The position numbers and the translations under genes were made by a program. Of a stretch of 41,337 nucleotides of DNA, positions 1-8,760 are shown in pieces; position 1 is the stretch's first letter; each line of letters opens with the position of its first letter. The notes beneath the pieces were generated by a model. The model did not search any database. It saw nothing but the letters and a program-made list of their open reading frames with translations, and was not told where the DNA came from. The stretch is from Terriglobia bacterium (GTDB lineage Bacteria > Acidobacteriota > Terriglobia > JAIQFV01): assembly GCA_020072965.1 (NCBI GenBank), contig JAIQFY010000045.1, positions 1 to 41,337 on the forward strand, written 5' to 3'.

Positions 1-718
1 CAAAGTGCTTTGCCGGATAAAACTTCACCCCGTACTCCGTGTTGACGCCGTGCCAGCCTCCCCCGCAACAGGGAATCACTCCCAAAAACCCGTAGATGTC
101 CACCTTCTCCGACGGCGTGATATCAAAATCATATCCGAGATTAAGAATGTTGTTCGGAACGTTCAGCTCGGTGTTGATGGGGGGCGGAGCGCCCGGCGTC
201 AGATTGGTCAGATTCAGATTCACGGACAAGTGCTCATATTCAAACAACGGCCCGATCCGGAACTTGTCGTTCCCCCACCGCGGGGCGTAGGCAAGACGAA
301 AATCCTTGGTCTTGATGTTTAAATCCAGATTTGAATTGATCAGGATGACCCGTCCCGGGATCGAGATGGTCCGGTTAATGATGAAATTCTGGTCCCGGTT
401 CAACCAGCCATAGTCAATGCGGAATTTGTTGTCGGCCCCCCACAACTTACCTTTGGGGATAAAGATGAACCGAAACACTGGCCCCACGCTTGTTCCAAAT
501 CCACTATCGGATTTGAAATCGATTTGAGTGTTGGGAGGGATGGTGAGGCCCGCGCTCTTGGAGAAGTTCTTCCACTGGGCCTGGACTGTAAACTCTGCAA
601 AATTCTGATCGGAACTCTGGGCCCAGGCCGGCGAGGATGCCGCCATAACCAATCCGGCAGCAAATAGCCAAAGAACCAGTCGTACTATTCCGTGCTTTTT
701 TTCGCAATGCGTTGTCAT
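1..718 (-). CDS. Outer-membrane beta-barrel-like protein, 3' end cut by window edge
   Basis: Reading back from ATG at 718 gives 239 uninterrupted codons to the window edge, so the C-terminus is missing. An AAGGAG ribosome site precedes the ATG. Residues 1-34 form a signal peptide (basic start, hydrophobic core, cleavage near AWA-QSS). The mature part has alternating polar and aromatic/hydrophobic stretches with short turns, as in outer-membrane barrels: QAQWKNF near 45, FRFIFIP near 83, RLAYAPRWG near 145, then FRIGPLFEYEHL. I do not recognise the family; an outer-membrane barrel is inferred from pattern only. The first 53 codons are nearly identical to the gene starting at 41179 on the other strand. 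Its upstream region carries the palindrome at 744-757. Confidence 0.8.
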   Translation of the reverse strand, partial: MTTHCEKKHGIVRLVLWLFAAGLVMAASSPAWAQSSDQNFAEFTVQAQWKNFSKSAGLTIPPNTQIDFKSDSGFGTSVGPVFRFIFIPKGKLWGADNKFRIDYGWLNRDQNFIINRTISIPGRVILINSNLDLNIKTKDFRLAYAPRWGNDKFRIGPLFEYEHLSVNLNLTNLTPGAPPPINTELNVPNNILNLGYDFDITPSEKVDIYGFLGVIPCCGGGWHGVNTEYGVKFYPAKHF

Positions 719-865
719 GTTTCTCTCCTTAATTATGGTGATTGATTACGCGTAATCGGCGCCGGAGCAGTAACCCGTTGGCGCTTGAAGCTGGATCTAG
801 AACCTTAGTTGGCCCGAGATTTCCTTTTTGACTTCGATAACGGCAGATACTATTTACCCGTGTTC
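560..865. repeat. Left copy of a long inverted repeat (pairs with 40965-41337)
   Basis: The reverse complement of this segment matches the right end of the window. Over the shared first 159 coding bases I count 5 mismatches, and about 2 in the 84 bases upstream of the ATG. Further upstream the match continues (CGGGTAAA, then TTATCGAAGTC), but the right copy has about 70 extra bases in between. The copies differ at real positions, so this is a diverged duplication and not an assembly fold-back. Confidence 0.9.
744..757. promoter_or_regulatory. Perfect 14-bp palindrome upstream of left bookend gene
   Basis: GATTACGCGTAATC is its own reverse complement. It lies 25 bases before the ATG at 718 and abuts a second palindrome, CGGCGCCG. 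The same pair sits at the same distance before the gene at 41179. Position and symmetry fit an operator for a dimeric regulator. The regulator is not identified. Confidence 0.6.
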
Positions 866-872
866 CCTTCCG

Positions 873-2312
873 TCACCGGTCCTCTTCGAAGACCGCCTTA
901 ACCTTGCCCTTCCGGATCGCGCGTTTGAGGGCCGCGTGGTCGCTCTCGTTTTGATCGGCGTAGGCCGTCGAGAAAGCCGCTAGGGCCCGGTCGAAGGCGT
1001 CGCTCTTGCCCATGTACCCGCTAAGCATGGCAGAGCTTCCGGAGCGAGCGTGGGAGAGGGCGAGGGCCTTTCCGCACCAGGTGGCGTAGAGTTCCATCTC
1101 GGCCTGGCCGAAGGTCTCCACCATGAGGCTGAGCTTCATGTCTCTCAGCTGGCGAAAGAAGAAGTGGCGCGTGCGCCCCTGGCTCCACCCGAGAAACATG
1201 TCGCTAGCGGGCTGCATGAGCCGGTAGCCGTTCACGACGCGCTGGCCGTGGTTCGGGAAGACGCTCGCGCCGGCGTACGGTTCCAGCACCGACGCTCGCG
1301 CCTCCTTGACCTGGAGGAAGAGCGGGTCACCTTCGCCGGCCATGAAGAGGAGGACCATGCAGGCGGTCCCGACGCTGCCCACCCCGACCACCTTCGCGGC
1401 GGCGTCCCGAAGCTCATAGCGATCCAGCAGGGACTGGTAGGCGGGGGAAAGCGTCGCGCGGTACGCGGTGAGCGCGTCCTTGAGGAACTTCCGAATCTCT
1501 CCCGGGGGAAGGTCCTCGTTGTGGAAGATGGTGGGGAGCTGGTCCTTGATGATGGGCTTGTCCCCCTTGTGTTCCACGAGCTTCGGGAACATCTCCTCGC
1601 CGCGGCTCTTCGCCTGTTCCTTCTCTATGCGCTTCATGGCCCGCTTGCGAAGCTCGGGGGGCAGTCCCGTGATCAACTCTTCGGCCGACAGCGCCCGGTA
1701 CAACAGCTCCAGCGTCTTCATCTGGCTGAACTCGGCCATGGACTCGCGGTAGGTGCGGACGCAGGTCAGGGCCACGTCCTTGGCCACGACATCTTTCAGG
1801 CCATTATTCCGGCACGCCACGACGAAGCTCGCGGCGAGGCGCTTGAGGTCCCACTCCCACGGTGCCGGCAGTGTCTCGTCGAGGTCGTTGATGGAGAAGA
1901 TGATATTTCGCTCCGGGGTGGCGAACCCGCCGAAGTTGCACAGGTGGGCGTCTCCGCAGCAATGGACACGGATCCCGGTGGACGGCGTGGTCGCCAGGTC
2001 AGCCGCCATCGTGAGGGCCGCCCCCCGATAGAACGTGAACGCGGAGCGAACCATGCGTCCGTGGCGGAGGGGGAGCAGGTGGGGCAGGCGTCCCTTCTCC
2101 GCCTGTAAGACCAGTTCGACTGCGTCCCTCCGGTCGGACGGGGCCTTCCAGGCGGCGTGTGCCCTGCGGGGGCAGGTCTCCCGCAAGGCCTTGCCTGCGG
2201 CATATTGCTCCTCACGCGACCTGGACTGCACAATAACCTTAGCTGATTCGGCGCCCGCGCGGCCTCGCCCTTTCGAAGGTGTCTCCGAATTCCCCTCATT
2301 CTTAAGTTCCAT
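873..2312 (-). CDS. DUF2252 family protein
   Basis: The 479-aa product matches the DUF2252 family (COG4320). Visible hallmarks are the R-H-x-R-M-x-x-S-x-F-x-FYRG stretch near residues 83-95, GDAHLCNFG near 120, and NDLDET near 142. These loops resemble a kinase-like or phosphotransferase fold, but no reaction is established for the family. The N-terminal 35 residues are charged and low in complexity. There is no signal peptide, so the protein is probably cytoplasmic. ATG 2312 has a GGAGG site about 8 bases upstream. It follows the CoA-disulfide reductase gene by 56 bases on the same strand and is probably the last gene of the ABM-led operon. Family call is confident; function is unknown. Confidence 0.9.
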   Translation of the reverse strand: MELKNEGNSETPSKGRGRAGAESAKVIVQSRSREEQYAAGKALRETCPRRAHAAWKAPSDRRDAVELVLQAEKGRLPHLLPLRHGRMVRSAFTFYRGAALTMAADLATTPSTGIRVHCCGDAHLCNFGGFATPERNIIFSINDLDETLPAPWEWDLKRLAASFVVACRNNGLKDVVAKDVALTCVRTYRESMAEFSQMKTLELLYRALSAEELITGLPPELRKRAMKRIEKEQAKSRGEEMFPKLVEHKGDKPIIKDQLPTIFHNEDLPPGEIRKFLKDALTAYRATLSPAYQSLLDRYELRDAAAKVVGVGSVGTACMVLLFMAGEGDPLFLQVKEARASVLEPYAGASVFPNHGQRVVNGYRLMQPASDMFLGWSQGRTRHFFFRQLRDMKLSLMVETFGQAEMELYATWCGKALALSHARSGSSAMLSGYMGKSDAFDRALAAFSTAYADQNESDHAALKRAIRKGKVKAVFEEDR

Positions 2313-2368
2313 GGTGGACTCCTCCTTTCATCTACGCTTGAGGTTTTAATTCTTTGCCTTCCTTTATT

Positions 2369-4057
2369 TCACTCTGCCACGAGCATCGAACGCGACAGCA
2401 TGCCTCCCGAGATGTTCCGTGCTTTGAACCCGTTTTGCAGAAGGATGCGCGTCGCGTAGTAGGCGCGCTGGGCGGAGCGGCAGATGACGAGGATCTCGCG
2501 GTCGCGGGGGAGCTCGCCCAAGCGTCCTCGGAGTTGTGGCAAGGGGATGTTGACCGCGCCCCGCAACGGCTCCACGACGAGCTCCGCAGGATTGCGCACA
2601 TCGAGGAGGAACTCGCCGTCCACAGAGGCCCAGTGGCAGATCGGCATGTCGCCGCGGAGGATATCCGCCGCAACCATTCCCGCAAAGTTCACGGGATCCT
2701 TCGCGCTTCCGAAAGGCGGCGCGTAACAAAGCTCAGCCTCTTCCAGGTCGTAAATCGTGCCGCCCATCTGGATCGCCATCGCGAAGGAATCGATCCGCTT
2801 GGGAACACCGTCCTCGCCCAGCAACTGCGCGCCGAGGAGGCGCCCGTCGGATTTCCGGAAGATGATCTTCGTCGCGATGTATTTGGCGCCGGGGTAGTAC
2901 CCCGCGTGTGAATTCGGGTAGAGGTAGATCTTCTCGAAGTTCTTGTCCCCAAGCTGGACTAGGACCTTCTCGCTGGCGCCGGTCGAGGCGATCGCGCCCT
3001 CAAAGATCTGACAGATCGAGGTGCCCTGAGTGCCGCGGAAACGGGAGTCGCGCCCGGCAATCACATCCGCTGCGATCCGTCCCTGCCGGTTGGCAGGCCC
3101 GGCGAGCGGGATGAGCGTCCATTGCCCGGTGACGAAATCCTTGACTTCGACTGCGTCGCCCACGGCGAAAATATCCGGGTTGGTCGTGCGCATGTGCTCG
3201 TCGACGCGGATCCCTCCACGTTGGCCGATCTCGATCCCGGCCATCTTCGCCAGCTCGGTCTCCGGACGCACGCCGATCGCGAGGATCACGATGTCCGCCG
3301 GATGCTTCTTGCCCGAACTCGTGAGGACTTCGAGCGAACCATCGGCGAGCCGCTCGAACCCGGCCACGCCGTCATTGAGCTCGAGGTGGACGCCGTGCTT
3401 GACCATGTAACGTTCGACGAGGCGTGCCATTTCCGGATCGAGCGGAGGCATGACCTGATTGAGCTTCTCGATCAGCGTCACCTCGAGCCCGCGGTGGATC
3501 AGGTTTTCCGCCATCTCCAGGCCGATGAATCCGCCGCCCACCACCACCGCCCGCTTCGGTTTTGTCACCGTCTGGTAGCCCGTGTACGAATCCATTCCAG
3601 ATTGTTCCGCCGCATCCCGGTCAAGCCACTCGCGGATACACCTGGCATCCGGCACGGTTCTCACCGAGAAGATTCCCGGAAGATCAATGCCGGGCAGCGG
3701 CGGACGTATCGGCGCCGCCCCGGGCGAAAGCACGAGCTTGTCATATTTCTCGGTGGTTACCTCTCCCGTGGCGTGATTCTTGAGGTCTACCGTTTTTCTG
3801 GCCGTGGAGATCCCGACCACCTCGCAACGCGTCCGGCAATCGATGGCGAACTGTTCGCGAAATGTCTGTACCGTCGCCACCAGGAGGCTCGACTCTTTTT
3901 CAATGACGCCACCAACATGGTAGGGAAGCCCACAGTTCGCGTACGAGACATACGGCCCGCGTTCCACCATCAGGATTTCCGCTTTTTCATCCAACCGGCG
4001 CAGGCGGGCCGCACACGATGCGCCACCAGCGACTCCGCCCACGATGATGACTTTCAT
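2369..4057 (-). CDS. cdr: CoA-disulfide reductase with C-terminal rhodanese domain
   Basis: This 562-aa flavoprotein belongs to the pyridine nucleotide-disulfide oxidoreductase class I family. The N-terminal FAD motif is GGVAGGASCAARLRR (residues 7-21). The single active-site cysteine C42 sits in SYANCGLPY, the mark of CoA-disulfide reductases. A second dinucleotide motif, VVGGGFIGLEMAEN, is near 172, and the FAD-binding DIFAVGDAV is near 297. The last 90 or so residues form a rhodanese domain with its cysteine in VICRSAQRAY. Such fusions reduce CoA disulfide, CoA persulfide or polysulfide with NAD(P)H. ATG 4057 has GGAGG 8 bases upstream. Its place near sulfatases suggests sulfur handling or thiol redox defence; that link is an inference. 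Confidence 0.92.
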   Translation of the reverse strand: MKVIIVGGVAGGASCAARLRRLDEKAEILMVERGPYVSYANCGLPYHVGGVIEKESSLLVATVQTFREQFAIDCRTRCEVVGISTARKTVDLKNHATGEVTTEKYDKLVLSPGAAPIRPPLPGIDLPGIFSVRTVPDARCIREWLDRDAAEQSGMDSYTGYQTVTKPKRAVVVGGGFIGLEMAENLIHRGLEVTLIEKLNQVMPPLDPEMARLVERYMVKHGVHLELNDGVAGFERLADGSLEVLTSSGKKHPADIVILAIGVRPETELAKMAGIEIGQRGGIRVDEHMRTTNPDIFAVGDAVEVKDFVTGQWTLIPLAGPANRQGRIAADVIAGRDSRFRGTQGTSICQIFEGAIASTGASEKVLVQLGDKNFEKIYLYPNSHAGYYPGAKYIATKIIFRKSDGRLLGAQLLGEDGVPKRIDSFAMAIQMGGTIYDLEEAELCYAPPFGSAKDPVNFAGMVAADILRGDMPICHWASVDGEFLLDVRNPAELVVEPLRGAVNIPLPQLRGRLGELPRDREILVICRSAQRAYYATRILLQNGFKARNISGGMLSRSMLVAE

Positions 4058-4130
4058 TGCCTTGCCTCCTAATCTCGATAGACTTACTCACTTTCACTAT
4101 TCGCAATGGAAACCAAATTCCGAAGAACGC

Positions 4131-4529
4131 TTACTGCTTAAAGAGCGCTGCGATCAAAGCCAGAATTCCAAGGCTCGAGATCAGAACCGCAAGTGCCGCT
4201 GCAAGCGACACCTGCATTCCGGTCAACTGCTGGTGCAATCTTTTCCTGCTGCGCCAATGCTCCAAGGTGGCCGCCAGGAGCGTAAACAGTCCCGTGCCGA
4301 TCATGAACATGCCCAGGCCGCGGGGTGTAATGATGTGTCCGACCTGCGCACCCCCGCGCTCCTGCATGTACTGAAAGAACTTGTAGATCGTGAATCCGAA
4401 GCTGATCAACGAAACCGCGGTTCGGACCCAGGCCATCAGCGTGCGCTCATAAGCGAGGCGCGTGCCCTCCAGAGCGGTCCATGATGCGGCAGGCCCGGTT
4501 CTCGCTTTCTCCATCGTCTCGTTTGCCAT
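4131..4529 (-). CDS. DUF202 family inner-membrane protein (first copy)
   Basis: A small membrane protein of the DUF202/YidH family. The signature is LAYERTLMAWVRTAVSLISFG followed by three membrane segments: the signature helix, LGMFMIGTGLFTLLAA, and the C-terminal LAVLISSLGILALIAALF. The frame stays open upstream to 4622, but I chose ATG 4529 (MANETMEK) because family members start shortly before the signature and an AAGAATGG-like site lies just upstream. ATG 4538 is an alternative. A second DUF202 protein is at 25927-26352 and shares the core WVRTAVSLISFGFTIYKF. Function is unknown. It lies between the exported helical protein and the CoA-disulfide reductase in one run of minus-strand genes. 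Confidence 0.85.
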   Translation of the reverse strand: MANETMEKARTGPAASWTALEGTRLAYERTLMAWVRTAVSLISFGFTIYKFFQYMQERGGAQVGHIITPRGLGMFMIGTGLFTLLAATLEHWRSRKRLHQQLTGMQVSLAAALAVLISSLGILALIAALFKQ

Positions 4530-4674
4530 ACATGCCATTCTTAGAATCGTGATATCCGCCCCTTGGGCATCTTTCCCATAAGAGTCAAAGGTTCTTCGGA
4601 CGTTGACCTGCAAACTCTTCACGGCCTGTTCCGTAAATTCAGGGACGATTCAAACGCTGACCTTGAAGCCGTTC

Positions 4675-5178
4675 TTACTCAACGAGGGGGACGCCCTCCG
4701 CAAGTTCGTACTTCTGGATGGCCCGGATCTTGTTCTCGATCTGCAGGTATCGAGCCACCTTCTTTTCGGGCAGCACCTTGCGCAGCTTAGGAACAGAGGA
4801 GGCCTTGAGTGCAGCCTCAGCCTGCTCGATGGCCACCATTTCCTCAATAAGCTTCGTTGCCTTCTCATCGGTGAGAGTCTTTGCCTTATAGTCTGCGGCG
4901 TAGCTCTCGATGAGCTTCATGACGCGCTGGTTGATCGCGGCCAGATCCTTTTGATACTGCTCGTAGACGGGCCAGAAATTCTTCGCCTCTGACTCCGTCA
5001 GTTCCATGTTTGTCGCGACCAGGAGCTTCTTGTCCGCCTTGACCTTCTCGCGCAAGATCTCCATATTGTCAGCCGACGTCTCCTGCGCCAGTGCAGGGAT
5101 GGGGAAAGTCGCCACGACGACCATCAATGCAGTTCCAATGAAAAGTGCCTGCAGGGTTTTAACGATTTTTGTGCTCAC
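4675..5178 (-). CDS. Small exported helical protein (first paralogue)
   Basis: The 167-aa product has an N-terminal signal peptide ending near ALAQ-ETS. The mature part is almost wholly helical and charged, with NMEILREKVKADKKLLVATN, LTESEAKNFWPVYEQYQKDL and VARYLQIENKIRAIQKYELA. I chose GTG 5178 because GGAGG lies 6 bases upstream; the frame runs on to 5298 without a ribosome site and would overlap the ABM gene. A clear paralogue is at 9083-9556 with the same order of motifs and the same PLV ending. Overall shape is reminiscent of Spy/CpxP-type periplasmic chaperones, which also use LT-x-x-E/Q motifs. That resemblance is weak, and function is unknown. Confidence 0.82.
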   Translation of the reverse strand: MSTKIVKTLQALFIGTALMVVVATFPIPALAQETSADNMEILREKVKADKKLLVATNMELTESEAKNFWPVYEQYQKDLAAINQRVMKLIESYAADYKAKTLTDEKATKLIEEMVAIEQAEAALKASSVPKLRKVLPEKKVARYLQIENKIRAIQKYELAEGVPLVE

Positions 5179-5236
5179 ATTGCCTCCATTTGATTTGGTT
5201 TTCTGTCTCACGAAAGCTACTTGAAATAACCTTCTT

Positions 5237-5270
5237 AAGCCCCCCTCGGGTTCGAGGTGAACCGGGCTTT
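5237..5270 (-). terminator. Hairpin between ABM gene and helical exported protein gene
   Basis: Nested inverted repeats AAGCCC/GGGCTT with an inner GGTTC/GAACC occur in the 116-base gap. There is no run of T after the stem on the minus strand, so it may be a processing or attenuation hairpin and not a true terminator. Confidence 0.3.
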
Positions 5271-5294
5271 CTAAAGGGGATGAAGGCAGTCCAG

Positions 5295-5624
5295 TCATCT
5301 GGCCAGACTTCTTGCCTTTTCGATGGTCTCAATACCCGTCGAACTCGAGATGGTATCGAACTGGATCGCGGGCTGTTTGAGCGACATCTCCAGGACCAGG
5401 AGCAGGTTGTGGTATTCCTCGGAGCGGATATGAAGGTCCAGATCTTCCTCGGCCCTCCAAAGCTCTGCGAGCATAAGGACGTTCTTTTCCTGCAGGTCCT
5501 CGTAGAGGTGGCAGCTGAGACAGCCGGGTTCGTCCCTGCATACCTCGACCACCGATCTGAGGATTTTCAATACTTCACCACTCTTTTGGGGTGGTATCGT
5601 CATCCTTATGGTCGCTTGAATCAT
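5295..5624 (-). CDS. ABM (antibiotic biosynthesis monooxygenase-like) domain protein, left copy
   Basis: A 109-aa single-domain protein of the dimeric alpha-beta barrel ABM family: a strand IQATIRMTIPP, a helix KSGEVLKILRSVVEVCRDEPGC, a strand YEDLQEKNVLMLAELW, then helix and strand. The family includes cofactor-free quinol monooxygenases (YgiN-like) and haem-degrading enzymes; the substrate cannot be read from sequence. ATG 5624 is chosen because GGAG lies 8 bases upstream; the ATG at 5636 lacks this. It is the first gene after the sigma-54 type promoter at 5744-5761 and follows the activator gene whose stop is at 5884. A second ABM protein sits after the other activator at 34212. Confidence 0.85.
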   Translation of the reverse strand: MIQATIRMTIPPQKSGEVLKILRSVVEVCRDEPGCLSCHLYEDLQEKNVLMLAELWRAEEDLDLHIRSEEYHNLLLVLEMSLKQPAIQFDTISSSTGIETIEKARSLAR

Positions 5625-5743
5625 GTTTATCTCCATTTTGTGACTCTGCGGACGGATCGCCGGGGATTCCTATCGAGTGAAAAATTCTCAGTGGCCTTGT
5701 CGGAAATGATTTACGGCGGTTTCCTGAAGGTACGTAAAGAAGA

Positions 5744-5761
5744 ATGCCAAATACGTGCCAA
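5744..5761 (-). promoter_or_regulatory. Sigma-54 (-24/-12) promoter for the ABM gene
   Basis: On the minus strand the site reads TTGGCACGTATTTGGCAT. The -24 element TTGGCACG is a perfect consensus match. Exactly 10 bases separate the GG of -24 from the GC of -12, as required; the -12 box is TTGGCA against the usual TTGCA. It lies about 120 bases before ATG 5624 and just downstream of a gene for a sigma-54 activator. An AT-rich stretch upstream (5790-5825) could allow DNA bending. No other site of this quality was found in the window. Confidence 0.75.
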
Positions 5762-5883
5762 AGAGAGGTCACGGAATGATTAATCTTTCAAACCGCTGTT
5801 ATTAAAAGGAATTTGATGTAAGAGAGGCGTGACTGTCAAAACGGAAGGGGCGGGATTACGTGCCTATATGTTGGCAAATGACG

Positions 5884-8760
5884 TTATTCCGGCATTGTTT
5901 TATTGGATCGCTTGATGCCCAGTTTCTTCATTTTCGACTGGAGGGTTGTTCTCTTTAGACCAAGAACCTCGGCGGCGCCGCCCTGCCCGGCGATGCGCCA
6001 GCCGGTCTTTTCCAGCACCGCCACCATATACGATTGCTCCATATCTTTGAGCTTCCCAGGAGCATCTTTCTCTGCAGATGCAGGCTTAGGCACGGGAACG
6101 TCCAGGGTTTTACCCCTGGTCAAGATCATGGCGTGTTCGATCAGATTCCTTAGCTCCCTGACGTTGCCCGGCCAGGAATAGGATTGCAGGGCCTGCATGG
6201 TCTTCTTCGGAATGCTTTCTATCTCTTTTCCCATCCTCTTCTGAAACTCCTTGACAAACGTCCGGATCAGGAGAGGAATATCTTCAGGACGCTGACGCAG
6301 CGGTGGAATCACAATGGGAAACACATTCAGCCGGTAGAAGAGGTCCCGCCTGAATTTGCCCTCCTTCACTTCTTGCTCAATGTCCCGGTTGGTGGCGGCA
6401 ATGATGCGAACATTGACATGCAGGGGCGTGGTCGAACCTAGCCGCTCGAAGGTGCCATCCTCAAGCACCCGAAGCAATTTGCTCTGCAGCTCGAGGGGAA
6501 GTTCGCCAATCTCATCGAGAAAGAGGGTTGAACCGTCAGCAATCTCAAAGCGGCCGACCATTCGCGTCAGTGCGCCCGTGTAAGCTCCCTTTTCCCTGCC
6601 AAAAAGTTCGCTTTCGATCAGCGTGGGCGGCAGAGAGGCACAGTTGACTGTCACCAGCGGCCGGCCTTTTCGGGAACTCAGGCCATGGAGGGCCCGGGCC
6701 AACAGTTCTTTTCCAGTTCCGGTTTCCCCCAGGAGGAGAACCGTCGAGTCGGTTTGGGCAACCTGCTCCGCCTGGGTCAGGACCTTCTTCATCACAGCGC
6801 TTTGCGCCACGATGTCCGTATGCTCAACCAGGAGTTTGATCTCCTCCTGAAGATAGACATTCTCTCTTTCGAGCCGCTGCTTGAGCGCTTCGATCTCGTT
6901 GAGGTGTTCTTTGAGCTTCTCCTCCATCTGCTTACGCTCGGTGATGTCCTGAGCGAATACCGATACACCGAACACACTATCACCGCGCCTGAGGCTGTTG
7001 ATATTCAGCCGCTGCACCCGGTTTCCCGCACACGTCGAGTATTCTGTTGTGAAGGAGCCCTCCTCCAGCGCCTGCCGATAGAACATATGCCATTGCTGAG
7101 CGTAGTCTGCAGGCAGGAGATCTTCAGGACGCATACCGGCCTTGATATCAATGCCATGGTTATGGAGGAAGTATTCAGAGAGACCGCGGTTAAAGGTGAG
7201 AAGACCAAAGTGGTCTGAATCGACCGACCAGATCATGTCGGAAGTACTGTTGACCAATGAAGCGAGCAGGGTCTGTGACTCACTCAGCTCCAACTCCATC
7301 TTTTTACGTTCGGTGATGTCTAGCGACAATCCCATCAAGCGCTCCGGATCTCCGTTCGATCTCAGAAGGCGCTGCCCGCGGGTCACAATCCATCGGATGC
7401 TTCCATCCTGGAGCACGATCCTGTAATCGGAAAGGAGGTTTTCTCCCGACTGGAGTGCGCCCTGCACCTCCTGGTGGACCCGGTCCCGATCCTCGGGATG
7501 GATCACCCTGAAGAAACTTTCATAGCAAATCTCTTCATCCGGGGCAAATTGAAACAGCTCCCGGCTCTTGGGGGAAACCCAGACCCTGCCGGTATCGACC
7601 TTCATGATCCACAGGCCGGCCTCCACGGCGTCTGTAGTCAGACTCAGACGCGCCTCGCTTTCACGCAAAGTCTGTTCGGCCTGCTTGCGGGCGAGCGCGT
7701 TGGCAAACACTTGCGCGATAAGCTTGAAGCCCCTCACGGCCGTCTCCGGCCAGCTTCTCTCTTCGCGCGTGACCGCGAATCCCAACAGGCCAAATACCGG
7801 CCCTTCTCCAACCGATAGCGGAACTAACAAGGTGGACTTGGTGTCGTACGCGCGGAAACTCTCCAGGTCGCGGCCGGCTTCTGGCGGGAGGTCGGTCAAT
7901 TTGGAAATAATGACCGTCTCCCCCTCCAGGACCTTCTGCGACGTCCATGGGAAGAAATGGTGTGCATTCATCCGCTCAGGGGGTAACGGGCTTCCCGAAG
8001 GAAGACGCCAATGTGTCAGCAGCAGCGCCCCGGGCTCTGCCTCACAGGCTTGCCAAAGTGTGGAGCGGTCAAGATTGAGGAGTTCGCAAACGCGACGCTG
8101 GGCGTCTTCAATCTCGCTGTCTATCCGATCGGCGGGCAAGTTGACAAAGCGCGTAGAGATTTCGGACAGCAACGTCTTAAACTGGAGCTCTTCCTCCGAT
8201 CTCAACCTGTCCTCCCTGCGCTCCAGGGCATTAACAAGTATGTCACCCAGCAGGTGCAGCCGGGGGATATACTCTTCCGGCCAGGTCTGATGCCGGCGTG
8301 TTTGCTGTATCAAAATTATTCTCGGGATCCGGCCACTGGAGAACAGAGGGATGGTCAAAGTGGATTTGATTCCCATAGCCGCAAAGGATTGCCTGTCCTT
8401 CAGGGCTTCCTCAGGAAAATCCTCCAACCGGTGGATGTTGAGATGCTTCCCCTGCATCAATCTTTCGTAACTCCATGGGAACAGCTCGGCAAGGTTCGTC
8501 TCCCCCGATACCTGTTCGATGCCTTCGCCATACTCGATGTGAGTGACTCTGGCAAATGCCTTGTCTGCCCGGATTTCCAGCAGAGCACACCGATCGACCT
8601 GGAAGAACTCCATGATCTGCCTTAAGGCATTATTGATCTCGCTGTCGAGCTTTTCGAAGGGGGTGGCCATGAACCGTGCAGAAAGGTCCGACAGCATCTC
8701 TTCAAAACGGAGGCGCCTTTTCAGGGTCTTTTCATTGGTTTCCCGCTGCACCGTCTGCAT
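5884..8760 (-). CDS. Sigma-54-dependent transcriptional activator, GAF-GAF-PAS-PAS-AAA-Fis (EBP1)
   Basis: About 958 aa. Order of domains: two GAF-like sensor domains (about 15-355), a PAS domain with SLDITERK at its end (375-490), a second PAS ending in AQDITERKQ (500-620), a coiled-coil linker, then the AAA+ sigma-54 interaction domain with Walker A GETGTGKE, the sigma-54 contact loop GAYTGA (Tyr for the usual Phe), Walker B TLFLDEIGELP, and a C-terminal Fis-type helix-turn-helix (EVLGLKRTTLQSKMKKLGI). There is no receiver domain, so sensing is through GAF/PAS. The frame runs to a TTG at 8805 with no ribosome site; ATG 8760 has GAGG close upstream. Likely target is the promoter at 5744-5761. 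It resembles EBP2 at 31070, most strongly in the first PAS domain. Confidence 0.92.
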   Translation of the reverse strand: MQTVQRETNEKTLKRRLRFEEMLSDLSARFMATPFEKLDSEINNALRQIMEFFQVDRCALLEIRADKAFARVTHIEYGEGIEQVSGETNLAELFPWSYERLMQGKHLNIHRLEDFPEEALKDRQSFAAMGIKSTLTIPLFSSGRIPRIILIQQTRRHQTWPEEYIPRLHLLGDILVNALERREDRLRSEEELQFKTLLSEISTRFVNLPADRIDSEIEDAQRRVCELLNLDRSTLWQACEAEPGALLLTHWRLPSGSPLPPERMNAHHFFPWTSQKVLEGETVIISKLTDLPPEAGRDLESFRAYDTKSTLLVPLSVGEGPVFGLLGFAVTREERSWPETAVRGFKLIAQVFANALARKQAEQTLRESEARLSLTTDAVEAGLWIMKVDTGRVWVSPKSRELFQFAPDEEICYESFFRVIHPEDRDRVHQEVQGALQSGENLLSDYRIVLQDGSIRWIVTRGQRLLRSNGDPERLMGLSLDITERKKMELELSESQTLLASLVNSTSDMIWSVDSDHFGLLTFNRGLSEYFLHNHGIDIKAGMRPEDLLPADYAQQWHMFYRQALEEGSFTTEYSTCAGNRVQRLNINSLRRGDSVFGVSVFAQDITERKQMEEKLKEHLNEIEALKQRLERENVYLQEEIKLLVEHTDIVAQSAVMKKVLTQAEQVAQTDSTVLLLGETGTGKELLARALHGLSSRKGRPLVTVNCASLPPTLIESELFGREKGAYTGALTRMVGRFEIADGSTLFLDEIGELPLELQSKLLRVLEDGTFERLGSTTPLHVNVRIIAATNRDIEQEVKEGKFRRDLFYRLNVFPIVIPPLRQRPEDIPLLIRTFVKEFQKRMGKEIESIPKKTMQALQSYSWPGNVRELRNLIEHAMILTRGKTLDVPVPKPASAEKDAPGKLKDMEQSYMVAVLEKTGWRIAGQGGAAEVLGLKRTTLQSKMKKLGIKRSNKTMPE

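Noticed and set aside
1050-2108. 352-codon plus-strand frame opposite the DUF2252 gene
   Set aside because: Antisense shadow; the minus-strand product has DUF2252 hallmarks and a good ribosome site.
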